This document shows, piece after piece, positions 11,266-23,115 of a DNA stretch of 64,000 nucleotides. This DNA is from Tolypeutes matacus (taxonomy: Eukaryota; Chordata; Mammalia; Cingulata; Chlamyphoridae), in contig JAKSZT010054399.1 of the NCBI GenBank assembly GCA_026826555.1, positions 3,096,781-3,160,780 of the forward strand, in the 5' to 3' direction. The notes beneath the pieces are model-generated. The model made no database searches, was not told the origin of the DNA, and saw only the letters and a program-made list of their open reading frames with translations. Within the stretch, counting starts at the first letter, position 1, and the number at the start of each line of letters is the position of its first letter. A program made the position numbers and the translations under genes.

Positions 11266-11935
11266 TTATAGCTGTTTCTGATAGTACAATCCCAACAGTA
11301 AAATGTTTCTGAGCATGTACCAAAATATATATGCATTTAAATATTTGTAAATTGTATGCATATGCTTCTGTTCTAATGTGTACATGACAAAACTGCTTAG
11401 GCTGTCATGGCCTGCTTAGGAAGTCATGGCCAGTCTAATGAGCAAGACATAGACTCCAAGGCTCTGAGATTTGCATGTAGGACCTTTCCTAGGGAAAGCA
11501 GGACTGGGCTGAGATGCTGGATTGCAATGCAGTTGCACAAAGGCCTCCAACAAGCCTTCAGAGTTGCCCATAATGGAGGCAAGGGGCTGATGCTTTATCC
11601 CTATGCCCACCAGTCATTGGGTACAGACTTCCTCAGACTGAGAAATCACCTTCTTTCAGCCAAGCACATTTCTCTGGGAGCACCTCAACCATGAGCCTTT
11701 GGCAACCCATACTCCTGTGAGCTGGGGAACAAGTGTCTCCATCTTGAAAGGGCATCGGCATTGGGCTCTACAGTATCTTCCACAAAAACAGACACTCAAC
11801 AAGAAATTTGAAAGGATGAGATAAAGTTAAATGTAAGAGCTTATCCTATTGTTCTGATGCTCAATGAATCTTGCATACCCCCTGAGATATACAGAATCCA
11901 CTTTGCAGATCTCTATATGGGTTTTAGAGAATGTG
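11266..11935. other. Unassigned sequence with a 26-bp inverted copy of L1 sequence
   Basis: Positions 11418-11443 are the exact reverse complement of 10876-10901 in the neighbouring L1. The rest is not recognised. It could be an inverted 5' piece of the L1 (twin priming) or a separate insertion. Confidence 0.45.
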
Positions 11936-11939
11936 CATT

Positions 11940-12290
11940 TTAGGTTTTATTCAAACTGACAATTGTCCTTCTCAGTGGCTATACCAAGTTACACTCCTAT
12001 CAAGAGTACAATAGTACCTACTTCATTTCCTCTCATCCTCACCAACACTTGATGTTATCAAGCTTCTAAAATTTTTACGAATGATGGGTGTAAGAACATC
12101 TCATCAATTTAATTTGCATTTCTTTGATTGCTAAACAGCTTGAGAATCTTGCTTTCTTATGAATTACATGTTCATACCTTTTGTCTATCATTCTTGGTAT
12201 TTATGTCTTTTTCTTACTCATTTGTAAGCATCATTTATATTTTTGAATATCAATCAGTAATTCATTATTAAGCATAGTAAAATTTGGCTC
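11940..12290 (-). mobile_element. Old L1 (L1M-like or HAL1-like) 3' region
   Basis: Contains 'ccaagttacactcctatcaa' and 'taatttgcatttctttgatt', typical reverse-strand landmarks of old mammalian L1 ORF2 ends. Highly diverged. Confidence 0.65.
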
Positions 12291-12364
12291 TCTTCCCATA
12301 TTCATGAGCCTGGAGTTTTTCCATGAGACTGGCCAGACAGCTCCAGTCCCATGAGTGGAGGAAT

Positions 12365-12490
12365 TAAGGTCTCTGTCTTAATATGGTCACATACTAGTTG
12401 GGTGTGCTTAAAAGGCTAATTTGCTCTCTCTGATCAATTTTCTCATCAGAAAAATGGGGAAAATTATCATGGTGGCTTACATTTTAGGTT
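12365..12490 (+). mobile_element. MIR remnant
   Basis: The phrase 'ttttctcatcagaaaaatgg' matches the MIR core/3' region (TTTCCTCATCTGTAAAATGG). Confidence 0.55.
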
Positions 12491-12537
12491 TTATTATAAA
12501 AACATAAAAATCTATATATATTTTATCCCCTCTGCCT

Positions 12538-12645
12538 GGAATTCACTCATCCATCCATTCATTTGTTCACCACTCACTAAATGGAAATGTTCTACTACTA
12601 TCCACCAACTGTGTTAAGCATTAGTGGATAAACTATTGTTTGCAC
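12538..12645 (-). mobile_element. L2 remnant
   Basis: 'catccatccattcatttgttc' followed by a diverged 'ctatgtgccaggca'-like region is the usual reverse-strand end of LINE-2. Confidence 0.4.
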
Positions 12646-12649
12646 TTCA

Positions 12650-13440
12650 GAGAAAAGTAAGGGGGGAAAACAGCTATTAAAATAGAGTCCAATTTGATAA
12701 GTATAATTGAGGATCTCTGCATTGTTTTTTCTCATATTTCACCCTTGGTCTCCAAGGAAGGTACTTCTACCCTTCCCCACTCCCAGGGGTCTGAGGAAAA
12801 GAACTGATTTTGCAAGTGACCTCCATACCCTGACGAATCAGAACTTGATATTCACGGAGCTGAGTCTTGTCCCTGGGCAGGGTGTCTGTGCTATGGATGG
12901 CATGTAGGTAGGAAGTGATTCCTCTGGCACACTCCATGGGGCAAACAGTTGAGGCAGACCTAGCCATCTTCCTAGCTGCTCTTCCTCTTTTCACAAGCAA
13001 TTATGTGGAGAAGGGCATTGGCTGTGCCCTGGCCACTGGTGGCTGAAGGGGTCTGGCCCAGCCCTGAACTTCTCTCTCTGCAAGTGCCCCTGAGTCTGTA
13101 AGTCAGAAGTGAGAGATTTGCTGTGAGAGGGAGCAGGACAGATTCAGCCTCAAGAGGGAAGATGCTTTCCAATCATGGTTTACTCTGAGATCGCGGACTT
13201 TGAGTTAGCAGGATTTTGTCCATCTATTAATAAAGTATAATTTTCCTATTCATCACTTGTTCTAGAGTTAGTGCTCCATTGGTTAGAAAGGTGTGGTCTG
13301 TTCAAGAAATGGTGAGAAATTCAAAGAAATTGAAGGCTCAAAAAGGCCCACCACGTGAAAATGCTGGAGAGGCAAATTGTGGATTCTTTTGTATACCAAA
13401 TCTTGTAGTAGCAGTAATCGAAGTGTTTAGAAAAGGTGAG
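12650..13440. other. Unique sequence
   Basis: No repeat or coding feature is recognised. Confidence 0.4.
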
Positions 13441-13832
13441 TGTCTTAGTTTCCTAGGGCTTCTGGAACAAAGTACACAAAACTTAAAGCAACAGACATTT
13501 ATCATCTCACAGTTCAGGAGGCCAGAAATCCGAAACCAAGGTGTCCACAGGGCCCTGCTCCCTCCAAAACCTGTAGGGGAGAATCCTTCCTTGCCTCTTC
13601 CAGCTTCTAGGGATTGAAGGCTTGTAGGTTCATCACTCTAATATCTGTGTCTGAATTCACATGGCCCACTCCTCTGTGTCAGTCCTCCATGTCTTATTGG
13701 GTTGGGGTCCACCCTAACCCAGTATGACCTCCGCTTAACTTGAATATGTCTGCAAAGACCCTATTTCCAAATAGGTACAGGGGTTAGAAATTGAACATAT
13801 CTTTTGGGCGGACACAATTCAATCCACCATAG
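13441..13832 (-). mobile_element. MLT1-type MaLR LTR
   Basis: Starts TGTCTTAGTTTCCTAGGG and contains 'catctcacagttc' and 'ccctatttccaaata', ending with 'cacaattcaatccaccata'. These are the reverse-strand landmarks of an MLT1 solo LTR, an ancient endogenous retroelement remnant with no genes. Confidence 0.85.
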
Positions 13833-14560
13833 AGAGTAGCATACTTAGATTTAATGTTTAGGGTAAGGAGCGCTTTAGTCCAATGGAGTGACAAGTGGCA
13901 GGAGCCTTCCTTGGTCTGCATATTCTTCTCCCCTCCCCTGGTCACCCTCCTCCAGTCCTTAGCAATCCTGGGACCATCTGAAATCCAGTGCAAATAAGCC
14001 TGCCAACTCTCCTGCCAGCATTCTTACCACAAGGTTAGGAAAGAGAAATATGTTTAAAGGAAATAACATACAACAAACTATAAGGCAGTCAATTAAGGAT
14101 AAAAGCTGAGTTTGCCTATGTGGTCTCCTTTTTAAAATGTCTTCGCCTTCACTCAAGTGGCTGAAACTGGGGGCTGTTTTGTCCCATCACCTCCCACACT
14201 GGCCTTTGTCCCATACTTTCTATTAAACCCTTTCCCTCCCATTGGAGACATTAGTGCCTTGGGTTTCCTTTTCCTTGTGGCCTTGGCCCTCTTCCACTTA
14301 CACATAACTCTTATTCTTAATGGAATGGAAAGCGTTGAAAGGGGCAATACTTTTGTTATTTGAGACCATTTCCCCCTCTTTATGGGCCACAACCTTTCCT
14401 TCCTCCAGTTTTCCTTTACTCATCACAAAGTTACTTCTACTCTCTCTTGGAGGCTTTCTTTTCAATCCACTCATGACATCTCTTGTGGTGAATGGCTCAT
14501 GGGCCTGCTGGGTATATCTCTTTACATGTATGTTTAGGAAGCTTTTTTTTTATGGGTTTG
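13833..14560. other. Unique sequence
   Basis: Pyrimidine-rich DNA without a recognised feature. Short frames on both strands lack domains. Confidence 0.4.
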
Positions 14561-14564
14561 CCTC

Positions 14565-14660
14565 TCCCTAGATCAAGGGCAGAGACTATGACTTACTCCT
14601 TTTGATAACCCCAACCTTGCACATGGTCAAGGCTCAATAGAAGTTTGTTAAACTAAATTC
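14565..14660 (+). mobile_element. L2 3' end remnant
   Basis: 'gatcaagggcagagactatg' followed by 'aaggctcaatagaagtttgtt' matches the plus-strand 3' end of LINE-2 (AGGGCAGGGAC...CTCAATAAATATTTG). Confidence 0.55.
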
Positions 14661-14744
14661 TAATTAAGTAACATGGCCAGTGGTATCAGGCCAAGGATCT
14701 TTTTTGGCAAATCATTGCATTTTTTCAGTGAAAATACAATCTCG

Positions 14745-14815
14745 TGGGAAAAAACACCTTGCTTAAGGTTGCATAGCAAAAAAAGTAGAAGAGGCCGTTT
14801 AGAACCCATGTGTGT
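14745..14815 (-). mobile_element. MIR remnant
   Basis: 'ccttgcttaaggttgcatag' through 'gtttagaaccc' resembles reverse-strand MIR (CCCAAGGTCACACAG...TTTGAACCC). Confidence 0.5.
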
Positions 14816-14937
14816 TGGAGATTACAGATTGGAATAAAATTAAGGAATGATCATTACAATGGTTAATCTGAGTATTTTGGGACCAGTAGTTTTTAGAACA
14901 TGCAAAATCTGCCCTCAAGAAGTCTTGCTTCCTGGGG

Positions 14938-15022
14938 ATTGGATGTAGCTCAAGTGGTTGAGTGCCTGCCTCCCATGGGCGAGGTACCGGGTTCGATTGC
15001 CTCTCCTCAAGGTCCCCCCCCC
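14938..15022 (+). mobile_element. DAS-type SINE, short single-unit copy
   Basis: The head is ggattggatgtagctcaagt, followed by the B box ggttcgattgcc near 14990-15001. The copy ends in a C-rich run with no clear A tail, so it is truncated or decayed. Confidence 0.82.
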
Positions 15023-16150
15023 AATGTAAATATATGCATGGAAAAATGACACACAAAGCTAAGTGACTCTGTTTTTAATTGAGACTCCAGTTCCCAAACC
15101 ATAATGCAGACTCTGTAGACTGGGCCAGATACAGTTCCAGTGAGCTCTGCCTAGAATCGAAGCAGAGGCCTGCTGTCATTTGCTTCTTTCCCCAAGCCCG
15201 AGCCTTTGACTATGTTACTCCAGAGAGGAGAAAGGCCAAGCCAAACTTCCAAAAGGAAGGAAGCGTCACACCAGGGATGAGCCCACCTTTTAACATGCAA
15301 TGCCACTAAAACTTTGTCGCCGCTGCCACCACCACCATATTGGCCAATGAGGTGTCACAAAACGTGGCCAACGACAGCAACATCTCCTCCTAAGGTGAAC
15401 TTTTCTGCCCTTCCCAAGGAAAGAAAGGGAAAACCTTGGTCTCCTTCTAGAAGCTGAGCGGATCCAGTGTTCATTCCCCCTCACCCTACCGATCCCCGCC
15501 ATATGGCTTCCAGTTAGGAGTTTCAGTTTCACCTCTGTCACACTCTTCCCCTGCACTCAGATCACTTCCCTTTGAAATCAGGTCCCACTGTGGATGAAAA
15601 CAGGTGACAGTGCTACCCTTTCCACCTCCACAAACAAGGACTGGAACGTGTGTGTAGAAAAGCTGATTGTAAAATCAACCTAAATGCATACAACATGGAA
15701 TTGGAATTCTTCAGCAACCGCTCATTCTGTTTGGCAGAAAGTGTTCTTAGCTCTTTAAAAATTAAAGTCTACTCTAGCCTATGTGTGTGGGTCCACGCTT
15801 TATGTAAAAGCACATCTGTCCTTAGTTCCCAAGGGCATAGGAAAAATGATATATATCCCTGGATTTTTTTCTCTTACAGAGCTAACTTTCAGTTATTTCC
15901 CTTAGTTGGGTGGCCTCCTATGGTATTTTCCAGTGCTTGCTGTACTGGACTTTCCCAGAAAGCCTTTTTTGTTGTTGTTGAATTCCCCTCAGACTCAGTC
16001 CATAGAGCCATGCTAAATTCCTCCACCAACTTCTTCCCCACTTTTCTGCACACTAAGTCTTAATACTTGTACATTCCCTTTTATGCCACTGTACAAAGTT
16101 GTGTAGCTGATTCCAGCTTTCAGGCCCTTGTATTTATGATCCATTCCATT
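15023..16150. other. Unique sequence
   Basis: No repeat or exon is recognised. A CpG-containing patch near 15317-15350 includes CCATATTGG and GCCAATGAGG, which resemble SRF (CArG) and NF-Y (CCAAT, on the minus strand) sites, without further support. Confidence 0.35.
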
Positions 16151-16164
16151 TGTGTCTCTTGCTT

Positions 16165-16275
16165 TCTTCTAAGAGTAAACGCTTCTTGGGGACAGGGATA
16201 ATTTCAGGGGCTTTGACTGGAATCACCCAGGGCCAAGTTAAGTGTAGTTCTCTGTAAAGAATAAATATTAACTGA
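16165..16275 (+). mobile_element. L2 3' end remnant
   Basis: 'cttcttggggacagggata' followed by 'aagaataaatattaactgac' matches the LINE-2 3' end. Confidence 0.55.
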
Positions 16276-18900
16276 CTCATGGTGACAAAGTAAATGAGGA
16301 TGCACCCATGATAGGTAGAAAAAAGAACATTTAATCCTCTTTCCTCCTTTTGCTAAAACCCTAGTTGCTTAGGTAATTTTTTTTTAATCATGATTATAAT
16401 AATAGTTGTTTTCTAGGAATCTTCCCCTAGGCAATGTATTTCACAGTTTAGATACTTTCTCCAGATGTTGGAAGTTATTAGACATGTAAAAATACACATG
16501 ACCCTGATTTAGTTAAATGGCATATTAATAAGAAGCCAGTTATTCTGCCTGGTGCAAACGCACATTAATTTTTTATTATGTGAAAATATTTAGGCATATG
16601 TCCATGTACACACATCCACTGAGTAGTCAAATACCTAAATTAAAAATGGCAAGTTGAAAAAAATCTGAGTGGAAAGGTTTGATTGCTTTGAAAAGAGCCA
16701 ATTTAGTAAAGAGTTTGGCCTTTAATTGGCCAAGTTAAACAGGCACAATCAGTACTAATTTGGTCCCCAAAGATCAGTCCTAATCACGTCATGTTTAACT
16801 TGGCTGGTTAAATTGCAAATAGTGTTCTACTTTTCTGATTTGGTTCATTTGGCTAAAACACCTTTCTATGGCTGACTTTCTTTCCTAACGTAGTCCTTTC
16901 TGAGACTGGGAACTGCATGGGATTAGGAAATACCATACTGATTTTTTTTTTTTAGAAAAACAGCTAAGTGTATGTTGTTGTTTAAAAAAAAAACAAAGAA
17001 CCCCCAAACAACTTTATGAGCAGAGTCGTACAGACTTCACTGGTTCGTCACAAAATTAGTGTGTATATGTCAAAACCTTTTATAAACCCAACTTCTCAGA
17101 ATATCAAAATATCCTTGCAAGTTTTCTTTATTCTTTATGTTACAGGTAAGGAAGAATTGTTCTTCTTGTATTAACTTTAACCTCCTTTGGTAGTGAGAGA
17201 TGAGGAGTTGAACTTAAACATTTAAGTTTAACTTAAACATTCAGTGTTAAATTAAGATTCCTCACAGCTCCACGAGGGCCCAGAAAATGATATTAAATAT
17301 TTATCTCAATTTCAGTATAAGAACATCAGAATTCAGAAAAGCTCAATTTCTTACTTCAGGATGGTCTGTTCCATGCATGTTTAGATGATGAGGGCATCTA
17401 ATTTCATATGTATCACCATGGAATGCATCGACCTAAAAAAACAAGATATCTTTTTCTCTAGCAGAGAAGCACACACGTGTATGTGTGTGTCAAGCATTCG
17501 ATTATTTACTTGAAAACAATAAACAGTTAAAGAGTGACCACAATGGGCCACAGTCTATAGAAGGCACTATATATGCAGAAAAGAAGCCTATGGTATATAT
17601 TATATATTTGTATTGCATATTTCCACCTGAGCAAGCTGGAAATAAAATGGCTTCAGTTTCCAAATTTCAGCTCCTTGTACCCCTTTTTCATTTATAACAC
17701 AGACACAGTTTACCTTCGGCACCTCTCTCTTGCATACCACCACAGAATTTTGGCTCCTTCCTCCTTAGCCACATTCCTTCTCCCACTTTAGGTTCTACTG
17801 CTCCCCTGCTCTCTCCAAACTCAAAATGAACTCTTAGAAAAGAGCTAATTAGTCTAACTTGTTACAGGGAATCATTTCCTATGGTTATTTGCCTTGAGAC
17901 AGAGCCAGCCAAATTGTTTGCTCACGAAAAAAAAGATCATTTTCAGATACCTTCATGTACATTTGCTTGTGAATATGCTGTAGGTAACAAGTCACTTTCC
18001 ATCTGAATTTGCAGCTAAATTCTTAACCTAATGCTTTGTACATTTTCTATTCCACCTACTCAGAACCTGCTTTTAGGCCAAAAAAGTCGGTTGGGGGTGT
18101 GGGAGGATGGGAAGTGGGATGCACTCAAAATTCCAGAACCTCAGGCTAGGCATAGGACTGGCCCAGTCTGTACATTGATTATCAAAAGGAATATCCTCAT
18201 GTGGCTTTATCTGATTTATTATTTCTGAAGGTTCCAGGCTTGTGGCCTAAACGGACCAATTCTGTGCATCAACATATTGCTCCACCATGAGGTTTTGACT
18301 TTCAGAAAAGCACACGACAAAATAAATCTGCATATACATTGCCTGTAGCCATTAAACATACAACCAATCGAGCCAACACATAAAATCCAGCCACTCAATA
18401 ATTACCAGCCGCATGAGGACCAGAAAGGCTAAAGTTACAGGAGAGCCAATAATACAGACTCTACACTATAGAAAAATACTTTTACAATTAAAACACCAAC
18501 TTTTCTTATGGAATTCAGAAGAAGGTATCTATAGGCTATGATGAAATGTGACAGGAATGCCTAATACCAGTGTTTTCCAAACAAAATCTTACCAAAAGCC
18601 CAATATGGGAGTAGGCAAACAGGGTGATCTTATCAAAGTTGATGGGGGGGCATTGAACCCCCTCTACCCCGCCTCGCACACGTGTACTGTTCTTCACAGA
18701 GCACAGTCAGAAAATCTCTGCCTTATATTTTTACCCTGATAGAATCTGAAGAAATTGAGGGTTGGGCCTAGCTTGGTGCCTAAACTGCCAATTTGTAATT
18801 AGTTCCAGAAAAAAAATGGTCTTCAAAGCAAGAATGAGTTTGGGAGGGAGGGAGGAATCAGATTTGCAATGCCTTTATGTGTTTTTGAAAGCGTGTGTGA
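16276..18900. other. Long repeat-poor AT-rich stretch
   Basis: Almost no recognised repeat in 2.6 kb. It holds a separated 13-bp inverted repeat (16729-16741 / 16792-16804) and an 18-bp palindrome-like motif (17211-17228). No exon is recognised. Confidence 0.45.
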
Positions 18901-18904
18901 AATC

Positions 18905-19015
18905 CAGGAATCTTGAATCCTGGGTTTTTGTTTTGGCTGCTAACTAATCTGATCATCTTAATCCCTTTGCTTTAGCTCTCTGGGCTTCAGATCTCCTATA
19001 TTTATAACAATAGCA
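18905..19015 (+). mobile_element. MIR remnant
   Basis: 'tcttgaatcctggg' and 'ctgggcttcagatctcctat' resemble MIR. Weak. Confidence 0.4.
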
Positions 19016-20130
19016 TTTCAGTAAAGTCTGGTACAATCCTTTATGCAGATGTTGTGTGCTACTCTATGTGGAAAAATGTATTCCAACGACAAATACAAGA
19101 GTGCCTAAAAAGTCTTTCCCATGAGCGTTCCATTTATAGAGCAATAAATAAAAGAAGAAAACAAGATTATTCTGCAAAATACAGCCCGTCATTTTCAATG
19201 ACTCAGACCCATCTTTCATCGAGCTGTCCCTTCTGGTGGTGGAATCAATTCTTGAATTTAGAAAGAACTCACAGCACGATGCTCCAATTTCATCGAATGT
19301 CTTGAGCTGGTCCAGACCGGGAAGCTGCAAAGACTGGCCAGGCAGCATATGCACAGAACCTTGATCCCATCCCCATTCCGGGTTCTGAGCGGATCTTCCA
19401 CACAGCATGAGCTAGGACATTGTTGGGCAAGGGCAGCATGCCATTTGGGTGGACTAAGGCCAAGAGGTGATGAGTCAAACCTCTAGGCATTCGCATGAGC
19501 ATTACACAACCACGGGGAAAAACCTGGAAGCACATAGCTCCTCGGATCAGCCACAAAACCTACCTAGTCACCTCATGCCCAAAATGAACTTGTCCAGTCC
19601 CTACTGGGGCACGTCACCTTCAGCTCTTCTATTTGTTTGGCTGCTGCCTTTTCACTCGGGCCTTTATTTTCCCCCAGCAGAAGCGATACATTTGCAAACT
19701 GATATTTTGCCACCACTTAAGATTCTATATGTTATGAATGCTGTGGTCAGCCTCATGGAAATGCCATCCATATAGGACATACAGCCCATGGGCATGTTGA
19801 AACATGCTTCAAGATGATTCCAAATGTGTTTACAGACACCTCAATTCAGTCTCAAGGAGATCATCCCTTTTGGGAAAGAACTTTGGAGACATCCTATGAT
19901 AACAATTCTGGTGCTGTTAATTTCTGGGAATTATCTGAGAGTCAGCTCTCTTTAATTAGCTTGACTAATTGAAATTTTCACGTGTAAGGTTAAGAAGTTT
20001 TCACCTTGACATTGGCATTTATCGGTTGTTGAGTTCAAATGAATAATCAGGGCAGTTCGTGTAATTTAAGGTAATGTCTACCTGATGAAAAAGGGAAAAT
20101 GTAGGGAAAGAAAATATTTTATTTAAAACA
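19016..20130. other. Unique sequence with an AT-rich, TAATTA-containing patch
   Basis: No gene is recognised. The patch 19920-20070 contains TAATTA (19953-19958) and ACTAATTG close together and is discussed as a candidate conserved element. Confidence 0.4.
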
Positions 20131-20131
20131 A

Positions 20132-20225
20132 TATTGGAACTGATTGTTCAACTTTTATTGAAAAACTACTATACACCAGGCCTTGTGCTAAATTCTGACA
20201 AAACAGAAATGAGTGAACCAATCTA
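20132..20225 (-). mobile_element. L2 remnant
   Basis: 'tttattgaaaaactactata' then 'caccaggccttgtgctaaat' is a reverse-strand LINE-2 end (TTTATTGAGCACCTACTATGTGCCAGGCACTGTGCTAAG). Confidence 0.6.
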
Positions 20226-20564
20226 CTCTTGTGAATCTTTTTTGAAAGGATGTATTGGAGATAGCAATGTGTATATTGGAGAGACTGAGAAGTTATAATC
20301 GTGTCACACTTCTCACAGTTTGAGAGTTACTGAAAGTATGTAATGGAAAGGAGAACTCTTATTCTATTAGAAATTACTGGCACAACAAAAATGGGTCAAA
20401 AAGTGGATGTGGCTGTCTAGAAGTAGTACATTTCTATTACACTAGTTATTTTTACACTGCAAATTCTCTCCTGAACTTACATTTTTGTGACAAAGAAATG
20501 TTATCTAATAAAATAATCAAGTGGAAGTTATATGCCCTAAGAAATAGGACAACATAATAGAAAA

Positions 20565-20705
20565 GGCAATAGTTCTTTGCTCCAATTCTAGGCATGGGGA
20601 AATATGTCTAAACCTCAGCAAGCCTCAGTTTTCTCCTCTGTAAAATCAAGGAAAGAAATGTTTACTGCCCTACTTTGCAATTAAGTGGCATTTACAATGA
20701 CTGCC
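20565..20705 (+). mobile_element. MIR remnant
   Basis: 'gcctcagttttctcctctgt' followed by 'aaaatcaagg' matches the MIR core/3' region. Confidence 0.65.
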
Positions 20706-20724
20706 TTCTTCCTTGTCAGGCTAA

Positions 20725-20830
20725 ATTTGTGAGGGCAGAAACCATTACTGTCTCTTTTCCTATTTTGTCCCGGGTGCCATGTTTATTTACACAACCTAGT
20801 AGAGACTCCTAAATATTTGTTGTCAGACAA
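20725..20830 (+). mobile_element. L2 3' end remnant
   Basis: 'gtgagggcagaaaccattac' followed by 'cctaaatatttgttgtcaga' matches the LINE-2 3' end. Confidence 0.6.
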
Positions 20831-21089
20831 AAATCATTGTGAGGTGAGAAAATATGTGAAATCTCGCAGTTTGGGTAAATGCTTGACCTCCTTTTGGGGA
20901 TAACAAATTTGCTTACCGGAAAGACCTCTTGGCCCAGCCCTGGAGACCAAAGCCTGGCTCAGTAACTAGCCACACCGGCCATCTCCCAGTTTAGCCCTGA
21001 GATGACCCATCTTTCCCCAGGCATTTCAAAACGATGCTGCACATGAGATACCGACTATAGTTAGTAGTAATACTTTGAAAATGCTCTTT

Positions 21090-21278
21090 CATGATTTGTT
21101 ATAAACGTTTCACAACAATGCAAGGTATTTGTGGTGGGATGATGTATGGGAGCCCTGTATGATGTTATACATGTTTGTTTTGTAAGTTCACAACTTTACT
21201 ATACACTTATTGTTTCTGTATGGTCATGTATGAATGATATAATTTAATAAATTGTTTTTAAAATGAAAAAAAAAAAAA
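21090..21278 (+). mobile_element. L1 3' end (xenarthran type), 5'-truncated
   Basis: 'acaacaatgcaaggtatttg', 'tatgggagccctgtatgatg', 'ttgttttgtaagttcacaac' and a terminal A tract form the 3' end of an L1 subfamily. Related tails occur at 33,786-33,917 and 59,435-59,495. There is no coding sequence. Confidence 0.65.
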
Positions 21279-21395
21279 CTCAATGATGAGCAATTGTAAC
21301 AAATATTCCACACCAACTCAAGGGGTCGGTGGTGGGGTGGTTTATGGGAATCCTGTATTTTATGCATGATTGTCTATTAAAAAACAAACAAACGA
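21279..21395 (+). mobile_element. Second L1 3' end, directly after the first
   Basis: Repeats the same landmarks ('gtaacaaatattccacacca', 'tatgggaatcctgtattt', 'gcatgattgt') and ends in an A-rich run. It lies head-to-tail with the preceding copy. Confidence 0.6.
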
Positions 21396-22655
21396 GGTTT
21401 CAGAGTGAAACTTCCTCCCAGTCTGAGAGCTCCACATCTTCCACAGCGTTCAAGACAGGTCTCCATGAATATTGGTGGCTAAGATACATCCCTCAGCAGT
21501 TTTGCTGAGTCTGTCTTTGAAACAAATTATCTTTTATGTAGTGAAAGGCCAGGACGGGAAACCCACACAAATTAAGAAAAAGATCAATTTCTAAATTAAG
21601 AAAAAATCTGGATAACTTCCCCAGAATCTCAGTAAGTCACATAGCTTTAATCAGTAGCCAGTCCTGCCCTGCGGCTCCTCAGGAGAAGCCAAATCCTTTT
21701 CCAGCTGCCAAGCACAGCGCTTCCTCATCCAAGTCCACTGCCTTTGGTTTCCTTCGAGTCGGGAATTCATCACGTCCCTTGCCATCTTGTGGGCTGTGCC
21801 TCCTGCTAATTACTCACTCACGGCTCCAAATAAGCTCAGGGTTTCAAGGAAAAGCATTTTCTTTGAAGGTCCCTTCAGAACAACTGCCCTCACAAATTAC
21901 CCACGACATCCAGATCCAACCTTCCGTGTGTGAGACCCATGGCTCCGTGCCACAGGCGAACGAGTCACCCTCAGCCAGCCGCTTCCACCTCAGGAGTTAC
22001 CCGGGTCCCAGACATATCCTTTCGACCACCCTCAAGCCTTCTGGGTCCATCTGGAGCCAAACCTCACTTCAGACAGTGACTCTTTGAGGTCCCCTCTGAG
22101 CTTTGGCCACTGAGTATTCGAGGCTGTCTCACGACAGTTCTGCATCACTGCCCAAATTAAACTGTAGGAGAGCAGCTCTATGACCACATAACCAGGTGTC
22201 GTGTCTGAAGCATTTCATTTATTTCCCTTCAGGGACATCAGTGTATATATATGTATAGATAGATATTTTTTTTCCACCTTCAATGAATGCCCTATTGAAA
22301 GGCTTAAAGACAACTAACTGCTACGGACATTTACCATTAGCATATGAGTTCAGAGGTTTATGACGTGTCTGACAGAACCAGCCACAGATACCGTACATGG
22401 GGCTCTTATAATTTCCTGGAAAACCAGTATTGCCTGCTCACACCTGGAGCCCTGCTAAGTGTTCCTGCCTGCTCCAGATGTCACGCTTAACCACTGATTT
22501 TCAGTTTCCTCCCCCTTTTTTTTGGAGTGAAGGATTTGCTGGGAGTATCGTGGTTCCTCAGGGAAGAAAGCTAGAAAGCAGAAGATAGCTGGGTACCAGG
22601 TAATGGAAGTCTGAGCTGGGCCCCCAGGGAAAGCTCGTATAGGGAGAGGTTCTCC
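21396..22655. other. Unique sequence
   Basis: No repeat or exon is recognised. The open frame near 21779-22087 has no domain features. Confidence 0.4.
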
Positions 22656-22660
22656 ATAAG

Positions 22661-22853
22661 TGTGTGTGTGTGTGAAAGAGAGAGAGAGAGAGTGTGTGAG
22701 TGTGTGTGAATGTGTGTGTGAGTGTGAGTGAGTGTGTGTGAGTGCAAGTGCGAGTGTATGAGTGTGTGTGAGTGCGAGTGTGTGTGAGTGCGAGTGTGTG
22801 TGTGAGAGTGTGTGAGTGTGTGTGTGTGAGTGTGTGTGTGAGAGTGTGTGTGG
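22661..22853. repeat. Long GT/GA compound repeat
   Basis: About 190 bp of alternating (GT)n, (GA)n and GAGTGTGT-type higher-order units. It is likely unstable in length. The CA-rich strand yields a spurious low-complexity open frame. Confidence 0.95.
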
Positions 22854-23115
22854 TGGCAGCATTATGAATGCTAGTGAATGTCGATCGGGTGGAGAGACAC
22901 CTAAAGAGATGTCAACCCACTCCAATACAGGTGGCCAGGGCGCTGGGGTCGCGGCGTTTTACTCACACGAAGGAGAGACAGAGTAAGGTCAGCTTCACTA
23001 GTGGGCATAGGTTTCCCATGGCCAGTGGGTCTCCTGAGTTTGCCCCGCTCCCTCCCTGCCAGGGACAGCTCTACCAGCTGGGTGTGAGCTGGGTGTCGTA
23101 AAACCTGCCCACCAG

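Noticed and set aside
15317..15350. Promoter call from CCATATTGG/GCCAATGAGG
   Set aside because: Two short motif matches without CpG island, TATA or downstream exon are too weak.
22455..22925. A 156-codon frame rich in His/Thr/Ser on the minus strand
   Set aside because: It is the CA-rich strand of the GT/GA repeat.
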